Source: Fremontodendron californicum (Eukaryota; Streptophyta; Magnoliopsida; Malvales; Malvaceae). From it: a DNA stretch of 64,000 nt. How positions within the stretch are numbered: the stretch's first letter is position 1; the number at the start of each line of letters is the position of its first letter. This document shows positions 46,713 to 56,225 of this stretch, piece by piece. The DNA is taken from contig JAULJL010000025.1 of assembly GCA_030761205.1 (NCBI GenBank), forward strand, positions 5,027,501 through 5,091,500, given 5' to 3'. The translations under genes and the position numbers were made by a program. Under the pieces are notes generated by a model. That model was not told the origin of the DNA. It searched no databases and saw nothing but the letters and a program-made list of their open reading frames with translations.

Positions 46713-46904
46713 CAACCATTAAACAAACTATACACTAAAGGTTTCATGCTTGTTTTTTAACTGATTCATACTTTTCAATCAAATTTCACTTCGAGCACAA
46801 CAAAGAAACACATACACTCACATATATGCATATACCTAACTAATAAAAAACTTAACTTAATTTGAATACAGATATAGTAATATGAGATAATATGTTATAA
46901 TATG
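46132..46904. other. AT-rich spacer left of the Gypsy element, with a tandem repeat
   Basis: No gene. 46268-46450 recurs as 46858-46904 continued at 56226-56400 on the other side of the Gypsy insertion (GATATAGTAATATGAGATAA, later ATGAAAATATCATTATCTT). A (CA)n(TA)n run is at 46666-46712. Confidence 0.7.
46666..46712. repeat. (CA)n(TA)n compound microsatellite
   Basis: About 11 CA units followed by about 12 AT units. Confidence 0.95.
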
Positions 46905-48401
46905 TGATGGAAACTCAATTAAGAGTTGTAAACCCAAGTGCAGGTTATGTTCAAGTAATAAATTCTCGGGTGTCCGAGGTCGAACCACAGGGAAGCGTAC
47001 TAGTAAGTATAAGTTTATAAATATATATGAAAAAGAAAATAAACAAGATATTAGGGAATCAATAACAAAGAAAGTAAACAAGATATTAGAGAACAAAATA
47101 AACAAAATAACATAAAAGCAATTAAACAAGATATAAAAAACAATAAGAAAGGATGTTGAGGTTAGAGAATCCACTCTTGGTGTTATGCTAAGATTAATCT
47201 TGTTTTATTACACAATTGAAATCCACACATAAGGGAGGTTCCAACCGGAAGGTTTAGCAATTCAGTCCAAATTGTCCAACGTCCATAGCATATGATATTA
47301 TGTTCATTTGGTGTCCTCAAAACTCACAAAAAGAGTCCAAGCATTCCTTATGCCAAGGTATATGTCTACAACAAATCAAGGTTATGAAACCAAGCATTTA
47401 CTGTGCCATTTTCATTGTCAATAATGAATCAAGATCTCTACTTTGCAAGTATGATTTTAAACCAAAAGAAAATATTATCTATACTAGTGTTTATAAATGA
47501 TGATTCATTTTAGCTCATGTTTAAGAGACTAACCTTAGCATTTACCAAGAGCTTCACCTCATCACCTCAACAATATGATTAGCAACACATACTAGATATG
47601 AATAAAATGAAAAGAAATGTAAGAAGCATAAGTAAATAAAAAAGAAAACTAGAGAAAGGAAAGAAGAAGAAAACTTAGAGAATTTTACTACAAAGGCTAA
47701 TATCCTACCAATGTATAATGTCTCCCAATACTCATCCAAGGCCCTCTATTTATACACATTTTGGAGGGCTAAATGACAAGAGACAAGCTTTACAAATTTC
47801 AAAGGTAGGTATAATAGGTGGGTGCATTTTTCTAACAATTTTCGTCATATTGTATGACAATTCTGATCAGCCAGCTTGATGGTCGATTTTGTCAATGTTG
47901 AAGGCTCGATCTGATAAAATGGTCTTCTAGAAAAATATACCCCTATCAGTTACGGATCCATAGCCGTTGGAATCAGATCATTTGCGCACGTGGATCGGAA
48001 GATATGGTCAAAATACCAAAACGGTGCAGAACAGACGTCATTGCACATCAGCCAACTTGATGGTCGATTTCGCTAGGGAAAACGACTCCGTTTCAAGAAG
48101 TGTAAAACATGAAAAAGATAGATATGCCTCTTAGCTTTGCAGGGATACAAAGTTCAGCCTTATTGCTTCAGTGAAACTCGAGATATAGCTGATATGGCAA
48201 AAGGTGTCGGAACTGGAACTGAACTGGATTTGCCCTTAATTCTAGTAATCTGAAATCACTCAAAGAAACTTGTGAAAAACACCAAATTACATAAAAATAT
48301 AAAAGATCATAAACACAATTAGACTAAACAATAATAACTCGTATTTGACACAAAACAATAATAAAACATAACTAAAAACTATATAATTATACGAGTTATC
48401 A
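46905..48401 (-). repeat. Gypsy 3' LTR (1,497 bp)
   Basis: Plus-strand ends TGATGGAAACTC and ACGAGTTATCA. A TATA-like TATAAATAG in sense is at 47754-47746. Short open frames within it occur identically in the other LTR and are not genes. Confidence 0.95.
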
Positions 48402-48413
48402 CACCCCCATACT
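48402..48413 (-). promoter_or_regulatory. Gypsy polypurine tract
   Basis: Sense AGTATGGGGGTG lies directly before the 3' LTR start TGATAACTCG. It is the expected plus-strand primer. Confidence 0.85.
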
Positions 48414-49198
48414 TAGATTGTTGCTAGTCCCTAGCAACGACTCAATAAAAAAAAATAATAATAAAATAAGAAAATCTAATCTAATCCATTTTCGTAGGAA
48501 ATCACGGTGGCACTTAGCATGTGACACAAGCCTTTAAACCCCTAGGTGTCCCTAGTGGACGAGTTTAGTCTCGTGAGGGTTTAATAGGACGATACCCACA
48601 AACATTGAAGAGATAAGAAAAACTAAAAATAATAATTATAACTAATCCTTCCAATATAAATTAGAGATAATCATTGGACAAGTCTTAAAAACTAATCAAT
48701 AGCTTAAAGAAATTCACAAAAGATCTTGCTTGAATGTAAATAGTTTGAGTTAAGCCAATAATAACATAACATATTTCAATCAAAATAGTGTATATTCAAA
48801 CTTAATCTCAACTTCTCACATGGGACACTCTCTTGATTTTCACTCTTTAAAGTAGTGGTAAAGTGTTTACACTCAATCAATCTCATGAAAACACTTCTAC
48901 CATATGCTTGCTTGTCCACCTATTCTCCACTATTTAGATCATACAACTTCATAAATCAAGAGGTCTTTATTCAAGGTTGTAATGGGGCCAAAGGGTTATA
49001 ATGTGGTTAAAGAACAAAAGGATAAAGATATCACAAAGGTTCCAAAGAGTTCATAGATTTTAGAGACATAATAAGATCATACAAATAAAACTTCTCAAAA
49101 CTCTTATAAAGCACATAATAACATAGGCTAAATATTCATGTTGAGCCTTTGCATCATTCTAACCAACTTTGTAACATCTTTTTCTAGAAGTTCAAGAG

Positions 49199-49238
<40 letters not shown>

Positions 49239-50196
49239 GGGAATGTATTTGACAATGATCCCTTTCTTTTTCTCTTGACTTTTTCTTTTCTTTTCTTCCC
49301 CCACACTTATCTTTTGTTTCTAACCCAAATTTTCAAATAAAAATATCCCTTGTTTTTTTGCAATATGTCTCAAAATATAAAATTCATCTTTAGAACAAGG
49401 GTAAGGATATAAGCATATTTAGGCTAGGTGTAAGTTGTGGTTACCAATAAAACATCATATTTAATGTAGGCTCAAATTGGCTCACTAGTGGGGATGTTCT
49501 CGTAGAACATTAATAATGGATGGCTGTTTGGCTCTGGTTATAATCCTAATGCCTCTATCATATTCATGTTGTCACATGTATCAATATAGTCTCAAACGGT
49601 TTAAAGCAAGTTCTAGAGAATCATGTAATCATAAGAGCACTCAAGAAAGAAATTAGATTGATTTGTATAATGCATCAATCATTATAGGCTCAAAAACTCA
49701 CAAGGATGATTATACAAGCCAGATTAAGTCTAAATATGCTTCTTTCTCAATCAACATATCATATTAACATTGACTCATAAAAAGGTTGACATCAAGCTCA
49801 ATTCTCATGAAAATCTTCTCACTAATAAATCTGTTTTAGACTTATGCAATTCATATCTCATCATTGTATTGAAAGTAACTAAAAAACACACTAAGTCTAA
49901 ACATGCTTTTTTTTTTTTTTTTTTTTTTTGAAGAAGAAGATTAAATCAAACTGACAAGGTATGTCTCAAGTCTCCCTTACTCAGACCTTGTTCAGAATGA
50001 ATACTTCTAAATGTCTTAAAACACAAATTTTTTTTTTTTTTTTTTTTTTTTAGCAAAATATGTCCCTTACCCCCTACTAAAATATGACATTGTCCCCAAT
50101 GTCAAATTTTAAAGGTAGAATTTAGGAGATATTACCTGCAGAGGTTGCTAACCACTTATTATAACTGAGACACAACAAACAAAATGTTAGATAATG
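48414..50196 (-). other. Gypsy 3' untranslated region with A tracts
   Basis: No ORF of note. In sense there are three long A runs (complement of T at 50028-50051, 49907-49929 and 49203-49233). At 50103-50086 there is a GACATTGGGGACAATGTC motif followed by GTAGGGGGTAAGGGAC, of a kind I associate with the region after pol in plant Gypsy elements. If so, the foreign ORFs end before about 50110. Confidence 0.6.
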
Positions 50197-50844
50197 TCAC
50201 AAAGACAAAGTGCAATCCACTCCTTGCTCGTCCATATCTCTTTTTCTTTTTCCGAGCGTTTGCGAAACAACCGTAGCAGATAAACACTCATAAGCTTGTA
50301 GCTTTTTGAGTAAATCTTCAATGGTTGTAGCAGAAATTATGGTTCTCCTTGCCTCTGAAAACATGAATCCATTATCCACAGCATTATCTAAATATGAAAG
50401 TAAATTACTAAAATAACCATTAATATTAAGCAAACCAATGGGTTTCTTATTTGTGACCAAAGATGACCAAGAAGCCACGCAAGCTATTTCTTCCAATGTA
50501 CCCAGACCTCCTGGTAAAGCAATGAATGCATCGGCAGAATGGTACATGATTGTTATCCGTTCAGGGATACTCCAGACTTGTATTTCCTTACCCACGGTAG
50601 GTCCACAAAAATCTGTGAATAGTTTTGGCACGATACCTAGAACTGGACTTCCTCCGGCGTGTGCTGCTGTAGCGACTGCTCCCATTAAACCCGTACTACC
50701 GCCTCCATAAATCAAGTGGATCTTTTGTTGGGCAAGTATTACTCCAACTCTTATGGCTTCATCAGCGAATATGTTATTTTTCCCTGGATAAGCACCTCCA
50801 AAGACACAAATTTTTTTAATGCGCTGGGACGAAGTGCTTTCCAT
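50197..50844 (-). CDS. LOG-like cytokinin riboside 5'-monophosphate phosphoribohydrolase (215 aa) carried by the Gypsy element
   Basis: LOG enzymes release active cytokinin bases from their nucleotides in one step, normally in cytosol and nucleus. From the ATG at 50844 the protein is 215 residues, the usual LOG length, starting MESTSSQRIKKICVFGGAYPG. Visible motifs: a Rossmann start (ICVFGG, 12-17), YGGGSTGLMG (46-55), Arg96 in the place of the conserved RK pair (here R-I), and PGGLGTLEE (111-119), the family signature. GLLNINGY (137-144) is also typical. The tail is basic (GKRKRDMDE). The frame is open 78 codons further up to an ATG at 51078, but that leader is low-complexity and hydrophobic, so I prefer 50844. 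It has no introns, whereas plant LOG genes have several. It is diverged, for example FGG for FCG, so activity is unproven. Confidence 0.88.
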   Translation of the reverse strand: MESTSSQRIKKICVFGGAYPGKNNIFADEAIRVGVILAQQKIHLIYGGGSTGLMGAVATAAHAGGSPVLGIVPKLFTDFCGPTVGKEIQVWSIPERITIMYHSADAFIALPGGLGTLEEIACVASWSSLVTNKKPIGLLNINGYFSNLLSYLDNAVDNGFMFSEARRTIISATTIEDLLKKLQAYECLSATVVSQTLGKRKRDMDEQGVDCTLSL

Positions 50845-50923
50845 TTTTTTTCTTTTTCGAGTGCCTGAAAGAGAATGAGTACATGGTGTAATATATAGAG
50901 GACTGAGTAGTGAATCAGACAAG

Positions 50924-51074
50924 AGTAATAATGTCGCCGAAAGTGTATTTGACCTGTCAGAAGAAAATGTTAACCTAACAAAAGATTTTTGCGTGATTTC
51001 AAGAAGAAAATCAAAAAGAGAAGAAAAATCAACCGTAAAAGTCAAAAGTAATAATGTCACCGAAAGTGTATTTG
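50924..51074 (-). repeat. 28-bp direct repeat upstream of the LOG-like ORF
   Basis: AGTAATAATGTC(G/A)CCGAAAG and on to GTATTTG occurs at 50924-50951 and 51047-51074 (plus strand), with one mismatch and a 123-bp period. It lies between the Cys-rich stop (51119) and the preferred LOG start (50844). In the extended LOG frame it gives the repeated peptide NTLS(V/A)TLLLL. Confidence 0.85.
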
Positions 51075-51118
51075 GCATCTTCCTCTGGTTTTACGTCCAG
51101 AAACGGCTTAAACGCCTT

Positions 51119-51655
51119 CTATGAGTCGAGGATATGCTTCCCATCCAGTTTTCTTACAAGCTGGCAAACAGGGTCTTTTATCATCAGATTCCCAAGATGT
51201 TGCCATTCCCTTTGGAATTGCGGCCATAAATCAAGAATTTCTCTTTGTACGTCTCCACTAGGATGCGTCTCAAGAGAAAGTTGGATATTACCCAAATTCT
51301 CCTTACTCAGTCCATCCTTAATGAATTCAATTTTATCATCTCGATTAGAGGACGGAATCCCAATAGAACGACATTTACCGTTACACGTCCATCGTGCACA
51401 CTTGTGGCAATTTGAACTCATGCGCTTTGCTCGTCGCTTCTTTGCATAAGTGCTTCTACCTGTACCTGGTAAATGCAAAACAGGAAGATATTCATCTTCA
51501 CGTACCTTGGCTTCAATTATCCAACGTATGTCTTCAGGAATCCTTTTGTTCATAAGCATTCTTAATCTTTCTAATCGAACTTGGTAAAGCTTCAGTAAAA
51601 TATTCCGAGGAAAAGGAGGAAATCGTTTCTGCAATCTTTTGAGAATATCATCCAT
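51119..51655 (-). CDS. Basic Cys-rich protein (178 aa), resembles viral nucleic-acid-binding proteins
   Basis: True ATG at 51655, stop at 51119. The N-terminal half is rich in Arg/Leu helices. At residues 67-83 there is GRSTYAKKRRAKR, then a four-Cys cluster CHKCARWTCNGKC (C-x2-C-x4-C-x3-C). A basic block with the GRS-YA-RR pattern followed by a Cys cluster is the architecture of the small nucleic-acid-binding proteins of carlaviruses and relatives (Viral_NABP family), some of which suppress RNA silencing. The C-terminal 80 residues are unlike anything I know. A polypyrimidine run ending in TTTTTCAG sits immediately before GATGG of the start, a plausible splice acceptor. No relation to gag or integrase is visible. 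The family assignment rests on motif resemblance only. Confidence 0.6.
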   Translation of the reverse strand: MDDILKRLQKRFPPFPRNILLKLYQVRLERLRMLMNKRIPEDIRWIIEAKVREDEYLPVLHLPGTGRSTYAKKRRAKRMSSNCHKCARWTCNGKCRSIGIPSSNRDDKIEFIKDGLSKENLGNIQLSLETHPSGDVQREILDLWPQFQREWQHLGNLMIKDPVCQLVRKLDGKHILDS

Positions 51656-51826
51656 CCTGAAAAAAAATGAAATAAAATAAAATGAAAGAGAAATTTATAT
51701 ACAATATCAGTTTTGTGGGTAGCTAATGGAACCGACTTAAATAATCACGGAGTACCGTTATCCGCCATTTAACCGGGGTTAAAAAAAAAAAATTATATTT
51801 ACATCTAGTTATTTTCAAAACAAGGA

Positions 51827-54544
51827 TCAGAAAGAAAAACAACCTCTTCTTGAGTAACATGATTTTCCAAAAAAAAGTTTGAGTCTTTGTCCATTTACCT
51901 TGAATACGTTACCATTTTGAGGATTCTCAATGTCAACTGCTCCATAATGATACACATGCTTAACCACAAATGGGCCAGTCCATCTTGATCTCAACTTACC
52001 AGGAAATATGTGAAGTCTAGAATTATAAAGTAGAACTTTTTGCCCAACATCAAATGTTTTTCTTGAAATTAACTTGTCATGAAATGCTTTAGTTCTTTCT
52101 TTATAAATTTTAGAATTCTCATATGCATCATTTCTGAGTTCCTCAAACTTTTGTTTCCAACAATGCTTAACCTGAAAAGAATTTAACAAAGAATCAGTGT
52201 GTGAAATTTCTGAAGCATTATCAAACTCACATTCAATTAAATAAGCTTCTAAAGGATCATGCAATGTGGTAGTGGTGAGATGTTCATGAACAAGTTCTTC
52301 AATGAAATCCACTTCATGTACTTCTGAATCATCACCAGGTTGCTTGCAAGTGTTGAACACATTTAATTCTAAAGTCATATTTCCAAAAGAAATGTTCAAA
52401 ATACCATTCCTGCAATTTATCAGAGCATTAGAAGTTGCAAGAAATGGACGGCCTAATATAACAGGAATTTGAACATTTGGATTTGAAACAGGATGTGTGT
52501 CCAAAACAATAAAATCAACAGGGAAGTAAAAATTTTCAATTTGAACCAGAACATCTTCAACTATCCCTCGAGGAATTTTTACAGAACGATCAGCTAGTTG
52601 AAGTGTAACAGGTGTTTCCTTGAGTTCACCTAAACCTAACTGTTGATAAACAGAAAAAGGCAAAAGATTAACACTAGCACCAAGATCAAGCAATGCACGT
52701 TCTATTCTAGTGTTTCCAATGATGCATGAGATTGTTGGACATCCAGGATCTTTGAATTTTGGTGGAGTAAGGTGCTGAATGATTGAGCTCACACTTTCCG
52801 TCAAAAATGCTTTCTTTTGTACATTATGTTTCCTTTTAACTGTGCACATGTCCTTCAAAAATTTAGCATAAGATGGAACTTGTTTGATTGCATCCAATAA
52901 AGGAATGTTAATCTTAACTTGTTTGAAAAGTTCATAAATTTCTGCATTTTGATTCAAATTCTTTATTGTTTGCAACCTTTGAGGAAAAGGAGCAGGATGC
53001 ATACCTTTTTCTTTGTCCAAATTTTCAAGAAGTTCAGACTTACCATCATCCTTACCATTACTTTTCGGAGGGGAAAGAGGATCTTGGTCTTTTGATGGAA
53101 TCTTTTTGTCAATTGCCTTTCCACTTCGAAGAGTTGTGATAGAACTGGCATTTTCCTGTTGAGTTTCATTGGAGCAAGAAACAAGACATTGAGTAGAAGG
53201 GTTAGGCTGAGGTTGAGCAGGAAACTTACCTTTTTCTTGAGTGCGTAATGAAGCTGTCAATGTGGACAAGGTGTTTTTGATCTCATTGATGTCCTGTGAA
53301 GTCCGGCTATTCACATTTGCTTGTGTTTGCATGAATGCTTGCAATGTTTCTTCCAAGGTTTGTACACGTGAAGGTTTATAGGAAAAAGTGTTGCCCGGCT
53401 TTTGAGATTGTGGTACCTGAACATGATTATTATTCCGCCAACTGAAGTTGGGATGATTTCTCCATTCAGGGTTATACGTTTCAGAGTAAGGAGAAGGAAA
53501 AGGCTTTTTAAATGTGTTTATGGAATTTACTTGATCATGCAACGCTTCTTTAAGAATGGGAATGTTTGGACATTCAGAAGTGGGGTGTCCCATGATTTCA
53601 CAAATTCCACAACTTTCTTCATTTTTAACCGTTTTGACTTCTTTTACTTCTCTAAGTTCCATGGCTTCAATCTTTCTAGCCAAATTAGCTACTTTAGCTT
53701 TTATCTCATCTTCTTGACTAAAATGATATTTACCTCTGTTAGAAAAAAGATTAGATCTATTGGAACTTTCAGAGGAATTATCTGTGTGCCAGGCTTGAGA
53801 GTTATCTGCCAAATGGTCTAGGTAGTCAAAGGCTTCTTCAGGTTCTTTTTCTAGAAACTCACCGTTACACATTGTTTCAACAAATTGTTTAGTTTCGGGA
53901 GTTAAACTTTCATAAAAGAAACTAATAAGACGCCATTTTTCAAAACCATGATGTGGACAAGAACTTAACAAATCTTTAAAACGCTCCCAGCACTTAAAAA
54001 ATGCTTCATTTTGATTTTAATTGAAATTTTGAATCTGTCTTTTCAAAGCAGTAGTTTTATGTGCTGGGAAAAATTTCTTTAGAAACTCAGTTTGTAATTC
54101 TTGCCATGTGCCAATTGACCTTGGTTTTAAATTATGAAGCCAAATTTTTGCTTTATCTTTTAAAGAAAAAGGAAATAATTTTAGCTTGACAATTTCATTT
54201 GTACATTGTTGGTCATTAAAGGTGACACATACATCTTCGAAGTCTTTTAGAAACGAGTAAGCACTTTCCGATTCCAACCCATAGAAATTTGGAAGCAAAG
54301 CTATCATACCTGGTTTAAAACGAAAGTTGTTTGCATTGAGAGGAAAAATAAAACAAGAGGGTGATGAGCTTCGAGTTGGTTGCAAGTAGTCACGCATGGT
54401 GCGTACTTGTCTGTTCTCATCTTCAGCATGAACACTTTCATTGTCAGCCATGGTAGGAGTTGTATTAGAAAGATTACCTGAAAAAGTTTCACAATAAAAT
54501 CTAACTAAACGACGAGATCTAAAATCACGTCGCCAAACAAGCAT
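51827..54544 (-). pseudogene. Gypsy gag-protease ORF fused to integrase C-terminus, one in-frame stop
   Basis: From ATG 54544 (or 54451, MADNESVHAED) the gag core includes FYGLESESAYSFLKDFED and WLHNLKPRSIGTW. A TAA at 54019-54017 breaks the frame, and the same frame resumes for 714 residues beyond. That part has zinc knuckle CGICEIMGHPTSEC (residues 121-134), aspartic protease ALLDLGASVNLLP (about 426-438) and ILGRPFLAT (505-513). It then passes within about 100 residues to an integrase tail (DAYENSKIYKERTKAFHDK, LRSRWTGPFVV, KVNGQRLKLF). The roughly 3 kb that should encode RT, RNase H and integrase core is absent; the joint is near 52140-52330. It may be made by readthrough, or gag alone may be made. 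Confidence 0.88.
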
Positions 54545-54549
54545 AAAAC

Positions 54550-54660
54550 AAAGTTAATATACAGATTAGGCGGTATAACCAGCCAATAAAAATAAAACAA
54601 AGTTAATATACAATATAAATATAAATATATAGAAAATTAGGCGGTATAACCAGCCAATAA
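54550..54660 (-). repeat. GGCGGTATAACCAGCCAAT repeats in the Gypsy leader
   Basis: Two copies (about 54569 and 54642, plus strand) with AAAATAAAACAAAGTTAATA spacers lie between the primer site and gag. Four related copies lie inside the solo LTR at 19640-19800. Confidence 0.88.
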
Positions 54661-54699
54661 AAATAAATATACTTATAAACTTATATACTTAGTATTGCT

Positions 54700-54717
54700 T
54701 CCCCGGCAACGGCGCCA
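54700..54717 (-). promoter_or_regulatory. Gypsy primer binding site, tRNA-Asp
   Basis: Sense TGGCGCCGTTGCCGGGGA is an 18-nt complement of the 3' end of plant tRNA-Asp (ends CCCCGGCAACGGCGCCA). It lies 6 nt from the 5' LTR end. Confidence 0.93.
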
Positions 54718-54723
54718 AAAACT

Positions 54724-56220
54724 TGATGGAAACTCAATTAAGAGTTGTAAACCCAAGTGCAGGTTATGTTCAAGTAATAAATTCTCGGGTGTCCGAGGTC
54801 GAACCACAGGGAAGCGTACTAGTAAGTATAAGTTTATAAATATATATGAAAAAGAAAATAAACAAGATATTAGGGAATCAATAACAAAGAAAGTAAACAA
54901 GATATTAGAGAACAAAATAAACAAAATAACATAAAAGCAATTAAACAAGATATAAAAAACAATAAGAAAGGATGTTGAGGTTAGAGAATCCACTCTTGGT
55001 GTTATGCTAAGATTAATCTTGTTTTATTACACAATTGAAATCCACACATAAGGGAGGTTCCAACCGGAAGGTTTAGCAATTCAGTCCAAATTGTCCAACG
55101 TCCATAGCATATGATATTATGTTCATTTGGTGTCCTCAAAACTCACAAAAAGAGTCCAAGCATTCCTTATGCCAAGGTATATGTCTACAACAAATCAAGG
55201 TTATGAAACCAAGCATTTACTGTGCCATTTTCATTGTCAATAATGAATCAAGATCTCTACTTTGCAAGTATGATTTTAAACCAAAAGAAAATATTATCTA
55301 TACTAGTGTTTATAAATGATGATTCATTTTAGCTCATGTTTAAGAGACTAACCTTAGCATTTACCAAGAGCTTCACCTCATCACCTCAACAATATGATTA
55401 GCAACACATACTAGATATGAATAAAATGAAAAGAAATGTAAGAAGCATAAGTAAATAAAAAAGAAAACTAGAGAAAGGAAAGAAGAAGAAAACTTAGAGA
55501 ATTTTACTACAAAGGCTAATATCCTACCAATGTATAATGTCTCCCAATACTCATCCAAGGCCCTCTATTTATACACATTTTGGAGGGCTAAATGACAAGA
55601 GACAAGCTTTACAAATTTCAAAGGTAGGTATAATAGGTGGGTGCATTTTTCTAACAATTTTCGTCATATTGTATGACAATTCTGATCAGCCAGCTTGATG
55701 GTCGATTTTGTCAATGTTGAAGGCTCGATCTGATAAAATGGTCTTCTAGAAAAATATACCCCTATCAGTTACGGATCCATAGCCGTTGGAATCAGATCAT
55801 TTGCGCACGTGGATCGGAAGATATGGTCAAAATACCAAAACGGTGCAGAACAGACGTCATTGCACATCAGCCAACTTGATGGTCGATTTCGCTAGGGAAA
55901 ACGACTCCGTTTCAAGAAGTGTAAAACATGAAAAAGATAGATATGCCTCTTAGCTTTGCAGGGATACAAAGTTCAGCCTTATTGCTTCAGTGAAACTCGA
56001 GATATAGCTGATATGGCAAAAGGTGTCGGAACTGGAACTGAACTGGATTTGCCCTTAATTCTAGTAATCTGAAATCACTCAAAGAAACTTGTGAAAAACA
56101 CCAAATTACATAAAAATATAAAAGATCATAAACACAATTAGACTAAACAATAATAACTCGTATTTGACACAAAACAATAATAAAACATAACTAAAAACTA
56201 TATAATTATACGAGTTATCA
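54724..56220 (-). repeat. Gypsy 5' LTR (1,497 bp)
   Basis: Same termini and length as 46905-48401, and no difference found on comparison by eye. A TATA-like TATAAATAG in sense is at 55573-55565 and would drive the element transcript towards gag. Confidence 0.95.
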
Positions 56221-56225
56221 ATATG

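Larger units (their letters stand above)
46905..56220 (-). mobile_element. Gypsy-type LTR retrotransposon (9.3 kb), non-autonomous, carrying Cys-rich and LOG-like ORFs
   Basis: Two 1,497-bp LTRs (TGAT...ATCA) flank an internal region on the minus strand, with target duplication ATATG (46900-46904 and 56221-56225). Internal order in sense: tRNA-Asp primer site, repeat-bearing leader, gag-protease (54544-51827, one in-frame TAA), integrase tail fused to protease, Cys-rich ORF (51655-51119), LOG-like ORF (50844-50197), 1.8-kb untranslated region with A tracts, polypurine tract. RT, RNase H and the integrase core are missing. The LTRs are the same length and identical wherever I compared them, so insertion is very recent. 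Mobilisation must have used enzymes from a related element. The protease style and tRNA-Asp primer suggest the Athila/Tat side of Gypsy. Confidence 0.93.

Noticed and set aside
47300..47500. Short frames in the Gypsy LTRs (also 46857-47174, 47554-47739 and their twins near 54673-55558)
   Set aside because: They recur identically in both LTRs, have no domain resemblance, and lie in regulatory sequence.
50438..50710. 90-codon plus-strand frame opposite LOG
   Set aside because: Shadow of the LOG-like coding sequence on the minus strand; Pro/Ala-rich with no independent support.
50880..51120. Plus-strand frame through the 28-bp repeats, reading SNNV-ESVF twice
   Set aside because: It opposes the transcription direction of the element, has no good start codon and no relatives I know. 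The repeat is recorded as a finding instead.
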